From: CAXGUU01 sp964012875
GTDB taxonomy: Bacteria; Pseudomonadota; Gammaproteobacteria; Ga0077536
DNA: 13,815 nt
NCBI GenBank assembly: GCA_964012875.1
Contig: CAXGUU010000052.1
Span: 1 to 13,815, forward strand
Reading direction: 5' to 3'
Both the position numbers and the translations under genes were made by a program. Shown in pieces: positions 1-7,346 of this stretch (the stretch's first letter is position 1; every line of letters begins with the position of its first letter). A model generated the notes under the pieces. That model made no database searches, was not told the origin of the DNA, and was given only the letters and a program-made list of their open reading frames with translations.

Positions 1-1159
1 CAAGAAAGTAATCTGGATTGATATAGCCCAATACAACATTGGCATCGGTGCAGGTCGGTTCCGTGCCGCCCTGTTCGTAACACGCTGGACCAGGCTCGGC
101 GCCAGCGCTTTGTGGTCCGACCTGGAGCGCGCCGCCTTTATCAATCCAGGCAATACTGCCGCCACCTGCGCCAATGGAGTGCACATCAACGGCGGCCACG
201 CCGACCGGCATTTCGTGCACGCGCAGTTCTCGTGTCAGTTCCGGCGAGCCGTTGCTGACCATTGAAACATCGAAGCTGGTGCCGCCCATGTCGATGGTGA
301 TGACGTTGTCGGTACCCATGCGCTGGGCGCAGTACAGGCCTGCTACCGGTGCCGCGGCCGGGCCTGAAGCGAGCGAGTTGATCGGTTTGGCGAGCACTTT
401 TTGTACCGTGGAAGTACCACCGTTCAGTTGCATGATCAGCAGCGGATGCTTGAATCCATTGTCGTGGAGAAACTCTTCGAGTTCCTGCATGTAACGGCCA
501 ATGCCAGGCAGCACGTAAGCACTGAGGATGGTACAGGTGGTGCGTTCCCATTCCCGAATCATCGGCAGGACGTCCGAACTCAAAACTACCGGTATGTCGG
601 GCAGCGCTTCGTTGATCATGTCCTTAACGCGCTGTTCGTGGGCGCTATTCATGATCGACCAAAGAAATGCGACCGCGACCGACTCCACGTTCTCGTTCTT
701 GAGCGTCTCGATAGCCGCCTTGACGCTGGTCTCATCCAGCGCCTTGGTAACTTCGCCAGCATAGTTCACCCGTTCGGTCACCGGCAGGCGCAGGTAGCGC
801 GGTACAAAATCTTCTGGCGGTTGCAGCTGGATGTTGTAGCGATCGGGTTTAAATCCATCGCGAAAGTGAATGACGTCGCGAAAGCCTTCGGTGCACAAGA
901 GCGCGGACTTGGGTCCGTTGCGCTGAATGACAGTGTTCGTGGCAATGGTTTGGCCATGCACAAAGAGATCGAGTTGGTTCAAGAAGTCACTGAGCGAGGC
1001 GCCGGTCTGTTCAGCCAGGGCATGGATGCCACGTTTGACGCCGTCAGACGGATCGCGTGGCGTCGATGCTTCTTTCCACAAGGTAATATTGCCGGTCTCG
1101 TCGATCAGCGAAAAGTCGGTAAAGGTGCCGCCAATATCGACACCCAGAACGTACTGCAT
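1..1159 (-). CDS. Hydantoinase/oxoprolinase family protein, HyuA-like (N-terminal part, cut by window edge)
   Basis: The family comprises ATP-dependent amidohydrolases or carboxylase subunits (N-methylhydantoinase A, 5-oxoprolinase, acetone and acetophenone carboxylase), usually paired with a HyuB subunit. I translated the minus strand from ATG at 1159 and found 386 uninterrupted codons to the left edge; full-length members have roughly 690 residues, so about half is missing. The ASKHA-type phosphate loops are visible: DIGGTFTD at residues 8-15 and DMGGTSFD at 290-297. Further family signatures are GAGGGSIAW near 330-338 and AGAEPGPACY near 352-361. The start is supported by AGGGGA just upstream (ATG preceded by AGGGGAATTCC). 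It is divergent from the flavin oxidoreductase at 1323, with 163 bp between. A HyuB partner may lie to the left, outside the window. The family is clear; the substrate (hydantoin, oxoproline, ketone or other) is not decidable here. Confidence 0.92.
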   Translation of the reverse strand, partial: MQYVLGVDIGGTFTDFSLIDETGNITLWKEASTPRDPSDGVKRGIHALAEQTGASLSDFLNQLDLFVHGQTIATNTVIQRNGPKSALLCTEGFRDVIHFRDGFKPDRYNIQLQPPEDFVPRYLRLPVTERVNYAGEVTKALDETSVKAAIETLKNENVESVAVAFLWSIMNSAHEQRVKDMINEALPDIPVVLSSDVLPMIREWERTTCTILSAYVLPGIGRYMQELEEFLHDNGFKHPLLIMQLNGGTSTVQKVLAKPINSLASGPAAAPVAGLYCAQRMGTDNVITIDMGGTSFDVSMVSNGSPELTRELRVHEMPVGVAAVDVHSIGAGGGSIAWIDKGGALQVGPQSAGAEPGPACYEQGGTEPTCTDANVVLGYINPDYFL

Positions 1160-1191
1160 GGAATTCCCCTATAAATTTGTCTGAGCCGGGC

Positions 1192-1201
1192 TGCATATGC
1201 A
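1192..1201. promoter_or_regulatory. Perfect 10-bp palindrome in the divergent intergenic region
   Basis: TGCATATGCA lies about midway between the divergent starts at 1159 and 1323, where an operator controlling both genes would be expected. No regulator gene is adjacent in the window and no clear -35/-10 pair was identified on either strand, so an operator role is only a possibility. Confidence 0.2.
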
Positions 1202-1310
1202 CGGCGCAAGCGTGGGCCTCATGTTAATCGGCCTGGTGCGCTGACGCCAAGCGGCGCCGCGGGGCGGATTGCATTGGGCCGGTGAATATCAGAGCATTGC
1301 CGCTTCGCTA

Positions 1311-1317
1311 AGGGAGG
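1311..1317 (+). promoter_or_regulatory. Strong ribosome binding site that fixes the start of the flavin oxidoreductase
   Basis: AGGGAGG stands five bases before ATG at 1323. The open frame extends upstream to 1269, but those 18 extra codons have no family similarity and no comparable Shine-Dalgarno sequence, so 1323 is chosen. Confidence 0.85.
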
Positions 1318-1322
1318 AATTA

Positions 1323-3257
1323 ATGTACGACAAGCTGTTTGAACCGACTCGAATCGGCCGCATGCACCTGAAGAACCGCGTCATCAGAGCGCCGAACACA
1401 ACCCTGTTCGCATCACCCAAGGATGGCACTGTGACCCAGCTGCTGTTGGACCACTACGCAGTTGAAGCTGCGGGCGGCGTTGGGCTGTGCATCGTCGAGG
1501 CGGCATCGGTCGACGTCAATTCGCGCCTGCAATACGGCGAACCGACGCTGGATTCTGACTACGCGCTGCCAGGTCTTTACCACCTGGCTGAAACAATCAA
1601 GATGCACGGTGCGAAAGCCGGCATACAATTAATTCACGCCGGCCGGCAGTGCCTGGTGCAGGAGAAAACGCCGGTGGCGCCATCGCCGCGCAAGGACGGT
1701 TACTTCCTGGTTGAGCCGCGCGCGTTGGATGAGGATGAAATCGAGCATATTCTCGATTCGTTCGCAGACGCTGTCGATCGCGCGATGCGTGCCGGCTTCG
1801 ACTGTATTCATTTTCACGGCGCCCACGGCTACCTGCCCGCGGAATTCCTCTCGCGCGAGGCCAATCATCGGACCGACAAATGGGGCGGTTCACTGGAAAA
1901 CCGGGCTCGCTTTGCGCTGGAAATCGTACGCCGGACGCGTAAAAAAGTCGGTCCGAACTACCCGTTGATCTATCGCTTCAGTGCGGAAGATTATGTGGAA
2001 GACGGTGTGACGCTGGAAGAATCCCTGCAACTTGCCAAGTGGCTTGAAGAAGAGGGGGTCGATGCGCTGGACGTCTCCGCTGGCACGGGTGAAGTGTGGG
2101 AGCATACGGTCGCACCCACGCATTTCCCATACGGCAATCTCGTGCACCTCTCGGAAGCGGTTAAAGCTGTAGTCGATATTCCAGTGATCGCGGTCGGCGC
2201 AATCAACGAGCCGGCTCAGGCAGAGCAGATCATCGTCGAAGGCAAGGCTGACATGGTTGCCTTGTGCAGGGCAATTACTGCCGATCCGAACTGGGCCAAT
2301 AAAGCAGCGGCCGGTAAAGCCGACGAAATCAGGCCGTGTATACGCTGCAACGACTGTCTGGATACAATCCTGCCCGGTACACCGATGCGCTGTCGCGTAA
2401 ATTTCCTTGGTGGTCGGGCGTCAACTTACAAGGAAGTACGTGCGCGCGAGTCAAAGAAGGTTGCGGTGATCGGCGGTGGCGCCGCCGGCATGGAAGCGGC
2501 GCGAACCGCGCATATGCGCGGTCACGAAGTGACGCTGATTGAGAAGGCCGATGAATTGGGTGGATTGCTCATTCCGGCCTGCGAAATAGAAACCAAGCAC
2601 GATCTCGAAAAGCTCTTCAAATGGTATGTCCGCGAGATGGAGCGCTTGCCGATCGACGTCAGGACCGGAACCGAAGCCACGCCGGAACTGATCAAGTCAC
2701 TCGGTACCGATGCGCTGGTGGTGGCCTCGGGACATGGCGACGAGTCGAATCTGCCGAAAGGACTCAAGGGGCTCGATCACCCCAACGTGATCACGGCCAT
2801 GGACCTGCTTTCTCACGCGCGCGAGCCTGAGGACAGCATCGTGATCGGGGGCGGATTCATGGGCTGCGATATCGCGCAGCACATTGCCAGCAGCGGCAAG
2901 AAAGCCACGATAGTGACGCGTTACGATCGTGATCACATCGGTGGCACAGTCGGGTTTTTTACCCGCAATTCGCTGTTTCAGTTGTTGGACAAGATGGGTG
3001 TGGAAATCAGGGACAGCGTGAAGTATCGCGAGGTCACCGATGAGGGTGTGATCGTGGAGACCACAGCGGGCCAGGAAGAATTGATACCCGGCCAGTGTGT
3101 AGTCATCGCAAGCGGATTCAAGGTCAGTCTCGATCGTCTGAACAAGTGGCAGGGCTGCGCAGATGAGGTCTACCTGGTCGGCAACTGCATCGATCCCGCG
3201 AATATCATGGGGACGACGCGGCAGGCAAATACCGCGGTTTATTCGATCGGGGTCTAG
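1323..3257 (+). CDS. FAD/FMN/4Fe-4S oxidoreductase, 2,4-dienoyl-CoA reductase / trimethylamine dehydrogenase type
   Basis: 644 residues, the usual length for this two-domain family. Residues 1 to about 325 form an FMN-binding TIM barrel of the old yellow enzyme type, with HFHGAHGYLPAEFLS at 163-177 (Tyr170 aligns with the catalytic Tyr of FadH) followed by WGGSLENRARF. A 4Fe-4S cluster is indicated by Cys339, Cys342, Cys345 and Cys357. The C-terminal half is a pyridine-nucleotide/FAD module with dinucleotide-binding loops at 384-389 (GGGAAG) and 509-514 (GGGFMG). Electrons would flow from NAD(P)H through FAD and the cluster to FMN, reducing an activated C=C bond, as in FadH or bacterial bile-acid enzymes; trimethylamine-type oxidation is the alternative. 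CxxCNxC is one residue shorter than FadH CxxCNxxC, as in trimethylamine dehydrogenase. The gene stands alone on its strand, divergent from the HyuA-like gene. Cofactor assignment is sound; the substrate is unknown. Confidence 0.93.
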   Translation: MYDKLFEPTRIGRMHLKNRVIRAPNTTLFASPKDGTVTQLLLDHYAVEAAGGVGLCIVEAASVDVNSRLQYGEPTLDSDYALPGLYHLAETIKMHGAKAGIQLIHAGRQCLVQEKTPVAPSPRKDGYFLVEPRALDEDEIEHILDSFADAVDRAMRAGFDCIHFHGAHGYLPAEFLSREANHRTDKWGGSLENRARFALEIVRRTRKKVGPNYPLIYRFSAEDYVEDGVTLEESLQLAKWLEEEGVDALDVSAGTGEVWEHTVAPTHFPYGNLVHLSEAVKAVVDIPVIAVGAINEPAQAEQIIVEGKADMVALCRAITADPNWANKAAAGKADEIRPCIRCNDCLDTILPGTPMRCRVNFLGGRASTYKEVRARESKKVAVIGGGAAGMEAARTAHMRGHEVTLIEKADELGGLLIPACEIETKHDLEKLFKWYVREMERLPIDVRTGTEATPELIKSLGTDALVVASGHGDESNLPKGLKGLDHPNVITAMDLLSHAREPEDSIVIGGGFMGCDIAQHIASSGKKATIVTRYDRDHIGGTVGFFTRNSLFQLLDKMGVEIRDSVKYREVTDEGVIVETTAGQEELIPGQCVVIASGFKVSLDRLNKWQGCADEVYLVGNCIDPANIMGTTRQANTAVYSIGV

Positions 3258-3271
3258 ACCCTGCGAGGGTC
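3257..3271 (+). terminator. Short hairpin immediately after the oxidoreductase stop codon
   Basis: GACCCT-GCG-AGGGTC forms a six-base-pair stem with a three-base loop; its first G is the last base of the TAG stop. No T-run follows, so this is a weak intrinsic terminator at best, or an mRNA 3'-end stabilising hairpin. Confidence 0.35.
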
Positions 3272-3332
3272 CTCATCGGTTGCAGACGGGTGCTGCAATG
3301 GATGGGGCCGCGGAGATCGAGCGGGGAAACGG

Positions 3333-3350
3333 CTGCCACAAAAGTGGCGG
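3333..3350. terminator. Candidate bidirectional terminator between convergent genes
   Basis: CTGCCAC-AAAA-GTGGCGG can form a seven-base-pair stem (one G-U pair) with an AAAA loop. TCGTTT follows on the plus strand and CCGTTT on the minus strand. It lies between the stop of the plus-strand oxidoreductase (3257) and the stop of the minus-strand cluster (3507), where both transcripts must end. The T-runs are short, so confidence is moderate. Elsewhere the 249-bp gap also contains an inverted repeat, TTGCAG / CTGCAA (3280-3298), and an A/T-rich patch near 3394-3410, but no convincing gene. Confidence 0.42.
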
Positions 3351-3506
3351 TCGTTTGCGCCCGGGCTGACACCGGCGGGCGCGTTTCGCGTAATTTCAAA
3401 ATAATAAAACGTGTGCATGTCTTTCCCGCGGAGATGGTCCGAAGGACACGTGTGGTCTTTTCGACAGTGGCGACCGCCGTAACGTCAGTCGGAGACATGC
3501 CCGGCT

Positions 3507-4427
3507 TCAGGTTTCCGCCTGGCCAGCATTCGCTTGCGCGTACCCGACACGTCGCTGTATTCGGGCGCTGTACATGCGGAACAAGCTCGAGTCGGCACTG
3601 TAATCAGCGATGGCGGACGTATCGACCGTTTGTTCAAAGTCATCGACCGCAGCCTGATAGCGGCGGTCGATCGAACCATAGACCTGCCTCGAGGTTTGCT
3701 TTTCAGCGATCAGACCGACGATGGCGGCGGCGCATTGAACAAATCGGTCGCGTAATTCCGGATAGTCGCGTGCATGCGCTGCCAGGAAGGCTGTGCTCGC
3801 GAGCATCACGAACTTGGCTTCGCTGCGTCCAAATTGCCGGATGGGTTCAAATGGGAATATCTCGTTGAGCGCTATGGGCGTGTCATTAAACTTGGCGAAA
3901 CCCTGACTCATAGCTGCAAGGAATTTTGGCCTATCGCGATGCGACAAGGTCACGCCGGCGCGAGCGGCGGGCAGCACCATACCGCGCGCCTGGTACTTGT
4001 CACCGCCGGGGTCGTTCACGGTGATGACCATGTGGTCGACGAGCCGCGAATGGCCGACCCACGACTTGTACCCGTTGAGCATATAGCCGTCACGCGTTTC
4101 CTCAAGCGTGGTACCCGGATGAGCATCGGGATCATTCACATCTTCGGTCGCGGCAAACGCCGCCCAGCCTTGTTCCGGCAGAGCCGGGAAGGCGCTCTTC
4201 AACGTCGCCTGGTAGCCCGCGGCGAAAATCCACGCCGGCCGGTCGGCTAGCATCCCGCCAATCACGGCCGCCTCGACTGGGTGGTGCCGATGCAGACCGT
4301 TCGCGTGCCACAGGTCGTAGAAACTGCGTTCGTTTTCGGCCACAGTGGTGTCGTAACGTTGTTCAAGTAGTGATTCCAGCGCGGCGTACGAAAACGCCTT
4401 GGTTTCGGCCTGGTTACTATCGGTCAT
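3507..4427 (-). CDS. Acyl-CoA-dehydrogenase-like protein, short
   Basis: 306 residues from ATG at 4427. The middle of the protein resembles the beta-domain of acyl-CoA dehydrogenases: AAFAATEDVNDPDAH corresponds to the flavin-binding AxTEPxAGSD region, GYMLNGYKSWVGHS to the DGYxLNGxKxWIT segment, and FAKFNDTPIALNEIF to the FDDVxVPxxN segment. Typical family members have about 380 residues; here the N-terminal helical part is short and the C-terminal helical domain is reduced to roughly 110 residues. I could not identify the catalytic glutamate region or the C-terminal FAD/tetramer contacts, so it may be a non-catalytic relative or act on an unusual substrate. The frame is open upstream to a GTG at 4493, but that would run into the preceding gene (ending at 4462), so the ATG 34 bases after that stop is preferred; its Shine-Dalgarno sequence is weak. 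Last gene of the four-gene minus-strand cluster. Confidence 0.72.
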   Translation of the reverse strand: MTDSNQAETKAFSYAALESLLEQRYDTTVAENERSFYDLWHANGLHRHHPVEAAVIGGMLADRPAWIFAAGYQATLKSAFPALPEQGWAAFAATEDVNDPDAHPGTTLEETRDGYMLNGYKSWVGHSRLVDHMVITVNDPGGDKYQARGMVLPAARAGVTLSHRDRPKFLAAMSQGFAKFNDTPIALNEIFPFEPIRQFGRSEAKFVMLASTAFLAAHARDYPELRDRFVQCAAAIVGLIAEKQTSRQVYGSIDRRYQAAVDDFEQTVDTSAIADYSADSSLFRMYSARIQRRVGYAQANAGQAET

Positions 4428-4461
4428 GTTGCTTTTCGCTCTTGCTCCCGGCGATAAGATC

Positions 4462-5100
4462 CTACTCGGACGATGGCGCGCGCGGGCCTTCACGCAGGCC
4501 GTCGAGATTATGCATTGTGAGAATCAACTGTCGCACACGCTCTCGTTTTACGGAGAGCTTGTTACGATCGGACTCGCTCAAGTTGGCGTAATGCTGGTTG
4601 AAACGCTTGAGCGTATCCTGAACCAGCGCCTTCAATGCGAACTCGCGGACATCGAGATACTGATCGGCATAGTCGTGCGCGGCAACCTGAATCTGTTCAA
4701 GTAATTCGTCCGCGAGCTGCAGGCGTCGGCGGCCCTGTTCGGCAGGGGCAACGTCCTCAAGTGCTTTGCCCGCACGCTTGAGGTAGTCGCTGTGCAGCCC
4801 GGCAGAGACCCAAGCGAATCCCGCCTCATTAGCCGCCACCATGAGCTTCGTTTCCAATAGCTTTTCGCGCGCAAATTCGAGCGCCATCACAATTCGCTCG
4901 TGCCCTGGTTCGGCCAGACGCAAATCAATTCTTTCGCCGATACGGTCCAGGGGATATGCAAATTGCTGAGGTGTGTATCCCGGGTCGATGCGCCAGCCCG
5001 CAACACTTACCTCGGGTTCGACGTCGCGCGCGGCGAGCGCTGTCACGCCCAGAGTTAAAACTGTAATCAGCGAGGTTCGAAAGGACGGCTCAATGCGCAT
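4462..5100 (-). CDS. Predicted exported alpha-helical protein of unknown function
   Basis: 212 residues. Residues 1-23 look like a Sec signal peptide: a short basic start (Arg2, Arg8), a hydrophobic core around 10-22 and an Ala-Leu-Ala cleavage motif at 21-23. The remainder is rich in charged and helix-forming residues, with stretches such as PLDRIGERIDLRLAEPG and LEFAREKLLETKL. This recalls DUF5667-type extracytoplasmic helical domains, though that comparison rests on pattern only. There are no cysteines, metal motifs or obvious catalytic residues. Its ATG overlaps the 3' end of the DUF1330 gene by 11 bases, in a different frame and without a clear Shine-Dalgarno sequence, which suggests translational coupling. 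It is unusual as an exported product within a cluster of presumably cytoplasmic enzymes. Real gene very likely; function unknown. Confidence 0.7.
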   Translation of the reverse strand: MRIEPSFRTSLITVLTLGVTALAARDVEPEVSVAGWRIDPGYTPQQFAYPLDRIGERIDLRLAEPGHERIVMALEFAREKLLETKLMVAANEAGFAWVSAGLHSDYLKRAGKALEDVAPAEQGRRRLQLADELLEQIQVAAHDYADQYLDVREFALKALVQDTLKRFNQHYANLSESDRNKLSVKRERVRQLILTMHNLDGLREGPRAPSSE

Positions 5101-5521
5101 CGAGGTAAGACTGCCTGCTCGTGTCGCACGGGATCAGACGGGAATCGAGCAGGGCCGCGGCCCGATGATAAGCGAAGGCCCGGTATTCAGCGGAGGTCGC
5201 CATCTCGAAGAACGCGCCGGGGTCGGGATATTCCACCAGCAGCGCGTCGTCCCAGTTTTCGTCGTCGGGGCCAATCACGCTAGCGCCCGTGGCACCGGAA
5301 AATACGATGCGGCCGCCATGCTTTTCGACCAGATCCACCGCTTTTTCGGCGTAGCGTCGATACGCTTCGCGACCCGTGCAGGGGGGTTCGGAGGGGTGGC
5401 CACTGTAGTCTGCCTGGTCCCTAAACTTCAGCAGATTGAGCATGGTGACGGGGCGGTCCCGGGGCAGTGATTGCAGGTTTTCAAGCTGGTCGTCGCCTGG
5501 CCAAAGGTATGCCATATCCAT
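5090..5521 (-). CDS. DUF1330 family protein
   Basis: 143 residues. The fold is expected to be a small dimeric ferredoxin-like alpha/beta barrel. Family features visible here are PVTMLNLLKFRD near residues 24-34, AYRRYAEKAVDLVEKHGGR in the middle, and the C-terminal LLVEYPDPGAFFEMATSAEY segment followed by RLIPCD. DUF1330 proteins have no settled biochemical role and often occur beside SDR and acyl-CoA-metabolising genes, as here. The start at 5521 is preceded by TAGGAG at good spacing. It begins six bases after the SDR stop codon and overlaps the downstream exported-protein gene, so it belongs to the same transcript. Confidence 0.87.
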   Translation of the reverse strand: MDMAYLWPGDDQLENLQSLPRDRPVTMLNLLKFRDQADYSGHPSEPPCTGREAYRRYAEKAVDLVEKHGGRIVFSGATGASVIGPDDENWDDALLVEYPDPGAFFEMATSAEYRAFAYHRAAALLDSRLIPCDTSRQSYLDAH

Positions 5522-5527
5522 CCACTC

Positions 5528-6322
5528 CTATCCGATGCGTGCCGATTGACCACCGTCAACCGGTAAACAGACGCCGGTGATGAAACGCGCTTCGTCCGAG
5601 GCGAGGAACAGCGCGGCGTTCGCGACATCCCAGGCCGTGCCCATCTGACCACCGAGCGGCACGCTGGCATTCCGTTCGGCAATCAGTGATTCGCGTTCCC
5701 GTCCGGCTTTTACATAGCCTTCAATGGCCATTGGCGTCTCCATGAGCCCCGGCATAATGACGTTCGCGCGAATGCCATGGGTCGCGCCCCCCGTTGCAAG
5801 GCTGTGGGTATAGGCATTCAAGGCGGCTTTGGACGCCTTGTAGCTGACCAAGCCGATGCCGCAGACTGCTGCGATCGACGAAATATTGATGATGGCACCG
5901 CTACGCTGACTGCGCATGAGTGGCAGCGTAGCGCGGCAGATCCTCATGATCGATTTCAGGTTGACGTCGAAAACATGATCCCAGACTTCGTCCGTCACCG
6001 AGGTCGCGCCGCGATCGCCGGTGCCGATGCCGACATTGTTATGCAGGATATCGACACGGCCATAGCGCTCAACGCAGGCCGCGGGGATGTTGTGACAACT
6101 TTCGGCATCGGTGACGTCGGCCTCCAGCACACTGGCGTTACCGCCGGCGGCCACGATTTGCGCCAGCGTCTCGTTGACCGAGGCAAGGTCCCGATCGACC
6201 AGGAGCACAGTTGCACCTTCTTCCGCGAAGCGCAGCGCCGTCGCTCGCCCGTTTCCGATGGTCGCGCCCGGCGTTTGTCCGGCGCCGACAATGATCGCAA
6301 TTTTTCCGGCCAGCCGAGCCAT
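5528..6322 (-). CDS. Short-chain dehydrogenase/reductase (classical SDR), NAD(P)-dependent
   Basis: 264 residues, typical for a classical SDR. The Rossmann fold begins at residue 8. The glycine-rich loop is extended: GAGQTPGATIGNG at 13-25, giving GxxxGxG at 19-25 instead of the shorter TGxxxGIG. The acidic pair in LLVDRD after the second strand suggests NAD rather than NADP. HNNVG is the NNAG structural motif. The catalytic triad is present as Ser148, Tyr161 and Lys165 (YKASK), and the C-terminus has the usual GVCLPVDGG. The frame remains open upstream to GTG at 6400, but family similarity begins at ATG 6322 (MARLAGK); the Shine-Dalgarno sequence there is poor. First gene of the cluster, six bases before the DUF1330 gene. 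It likely oxidises or reduces a hydroxy/keto group of the pathway substrate; the exact substrate is unknown. Confidence 0.92.
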   Translation of the reverse strand: MARLAGKIAIIVGAGQTPGATIGNGRATALRFAEEGATVLLVDRDLASVNETLAQIVAAGGNASVLEADVTDAESCHNIPAACVERYGRVDILHNNVGIGTGDRGATSVTDEVWDHVFDVNLKSIMRICRATLPLMRSQRSGAIINISSIAAVCGIGLVSYKASKAALNAYTHSLATGGATHGIRANVIMPGLMETPMAIEGYVKAGRERESLIAERNASVPLGGQMGTAWDVANAALFLASDEARFITGVCLPVDGGQSARIG

Positions 6323-6448
6323 CGCTATGACACCGTGTTGCAGCAGTGGCGGTAAAGATAACTCAAGGTCACCAGCAGCGCTCGTGGCAGGACGAAACAC
6401 GGGTTGTAAAGTAGCCTAAGCACATTGGCATCGGCGGACATCGATGAT

Positions 6449-6742
6449 ATGGCGGGTGGCTGGAGTAAAGATGGCGGTGTGCTGGATCAGATCGACCAGA
6501 CGGTAGCCGACGCCGTTGCCGCAGCGCACGAACGGTTGAACGCCGGAGTCGCCCGAGAAACCTGTGAGGGCTGCGGCGAAGCGATTCCCGAAACGCGACG
6601 TCGGGCGTTGCCGGGCATGCGTTTCTGCCTGCCCTGTCAGGAAGCCATTGATGACGATCAGAGGCCCGGCAGCGGCTTCAATCGAAGAGCCAGCAAGGAC
6701 AGCCAGCTGCGCGAACAGGCCGCTGCTGCAGCCGGAATTTGA
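6449..6742 (+). CDS. ybiI: DksA/TraR-family C4 zinc-finger protein, YbiI-like
   Basis: 97 residues. It closely resembles the E. coli YbiI type: an N-terminal AGGWSKDGGVLDQID segment, then a four-cysteine zinc finger with Cys39, Cys42 (CEGCG), Cys60 and Cys63 (CLPC), IPETRRRALPG between the two pairs, and the ending NRRASKDSQLR. About ten Ala-rich residues follow that usual end. Unlike DksA, it lacks the long coiled coil, so polymerase binding cannot be assumed; the physiological role of YbiI is unclear. ATG 6449 fits family length; an upstream in-frame TTG at 6425 would add eight residues. It is followed after 31 bases by the DUF2306 gene on the same strand and is divergent from the SDR cluster, with 126 bp between starts. 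Confidence 0.88.
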   Translation: MAGGWSKDGGVLDQIDQTVADAVAAAHERLNAGVARETCEGCGEAIPETRRRALPGMRFCLPCQEAIDDDQRPGSGFNRRASKDSQLREQAAAAAGI

Positions 6743-6761
6743 TGCTGCGGGGTGTCCCGTC

Positions 6762-6768
6762 GAGGTGA
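6762..6768 (+). promoter_or_regulatory. Ribosome binding site that supports a TTG start for the DUF2306 gene
   Basis: GAGGTGA is a seven-base perfect complement to the 16S anti-Shine-Dalgarno sequence and sits five bases before TTG at 6774. The only nearby alternative in frame, GTG at 6765, lies inside this motif and has only GGGG about eleven bases upstream. Confidence 0.65.
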
Positions 6769-6773
6769 CTGCG

Positions 6774-7346
6774 TTGGCATCATTTGCCGAACCGGCACTC
6801 CTACCTCTTTTACCGGCGGCTAAAAATTGGTTGTTGTTGCTGCATATCTGTACCGCGGTGCCGTGTCTCGCCCTCGGGCCCTGGCTCTTTCATGCAGGTT
6901 TACGGCAGGGCTATCCCACGCTGCATCGACGCTTGGGGCAGATATACGTGGCCGGCGTGTTGGTCAGCGCAGTCGTCGGATTCGCGCTGGCCAGCGTGAA
7001 CGCTGCCGGTTACGTGGCCCGGCTTGGGTTCATGACGCTTGCGTGCGTCTGGTTCTACTACACCTGGCGGGCTTACGGCGCGGCAGTGGCGAGGCACTTC
7101 GTGCAACATCGCCGCTGGATGATTCGCAGCTACGCCATTTCGCTCGCGGTAGTAACCGTGCGCTTTCTGCCGCCGTCCGATTGTTTCACTCGCGAAGCCT
7201 GGTATCCGATCATGACGTGGGCCTGCTGGGTGCCAAATGCGCTGTTGGCCAAGTGGTATGTGCGTGCAACGGACCATCTCGGGCGTCACCGAAGCGCCGA
7301 ACGAAAGCGCCGATCAGTTCGGGAGCAGACGTGTGAAACGGTTTAG
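6774..7346 (+). CDS. DUF2306 family integral membrane protein
   Basis: 190 residues from the TTG start. Five hydrophobic segments are visible, at about residues 19-39, 57-75, 83-101, 116-132 and 145-162. Conserved family features are a histidine in the first helix (His24), HRRLGQIY at 51-58 leading into helix 2, and HRRWMIRSYA at 112-121 leading into helix 4. The paired HRR motifs resemble haem or quinone proteins, but DUF2306 function is not established. The C-terminal tail is strongly basic and presumably cytoplasmic. The frame is open far upstream through the ybiI gene, but that part is an out-of-frame overlap and lacks membrane-protein character, so the start is placed after the ybiI stop. 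Probably co-transcribed with ybiI. Confidence 0.8.
   Translation: MASFAEPALLPLLPAAKNWLLLLHICTAVPCLALGPWLFHAGLRQGYPTLHRRLGQIYVAGVLVSAVVGFALASVNAAGYVARLGFMTLACVWFYYTWRAYGAAVARHFVQHRRWMIRSYAISLAVVTVRFLPPSDCFTREAWYPIMTWACWVPNALLAKWYVRATDHLGRHRSAERKRRSVREQTCETV

Noticed and set aside
401..1174. 257-codon plus-strand open frame
   Set aside because: It is antisense to the HyuA-like gene, whose minus-strand translation carries clear family motifs throughout; the plus-strand peptide has none.
1269..1322. Upstream extension of the flavin oxidoreductase
   Set aside because: The extra residues precede the family N-terminus, and the strong ribosome binding site is placed for ATG 1323.
3290..3868. 192-codon plus-strand open frame
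   Set aside because: Mostly antisense to the ACAD-like gene, with Arg/Cys-rich composition typical of a shadow frame and no ribosome binding site.
5777..6355. 192-codon plus-strand open frame
   Set aside because: Antisense to the SDR, whose complete catalytic triad and cofactor loop show the minus strand is coding.
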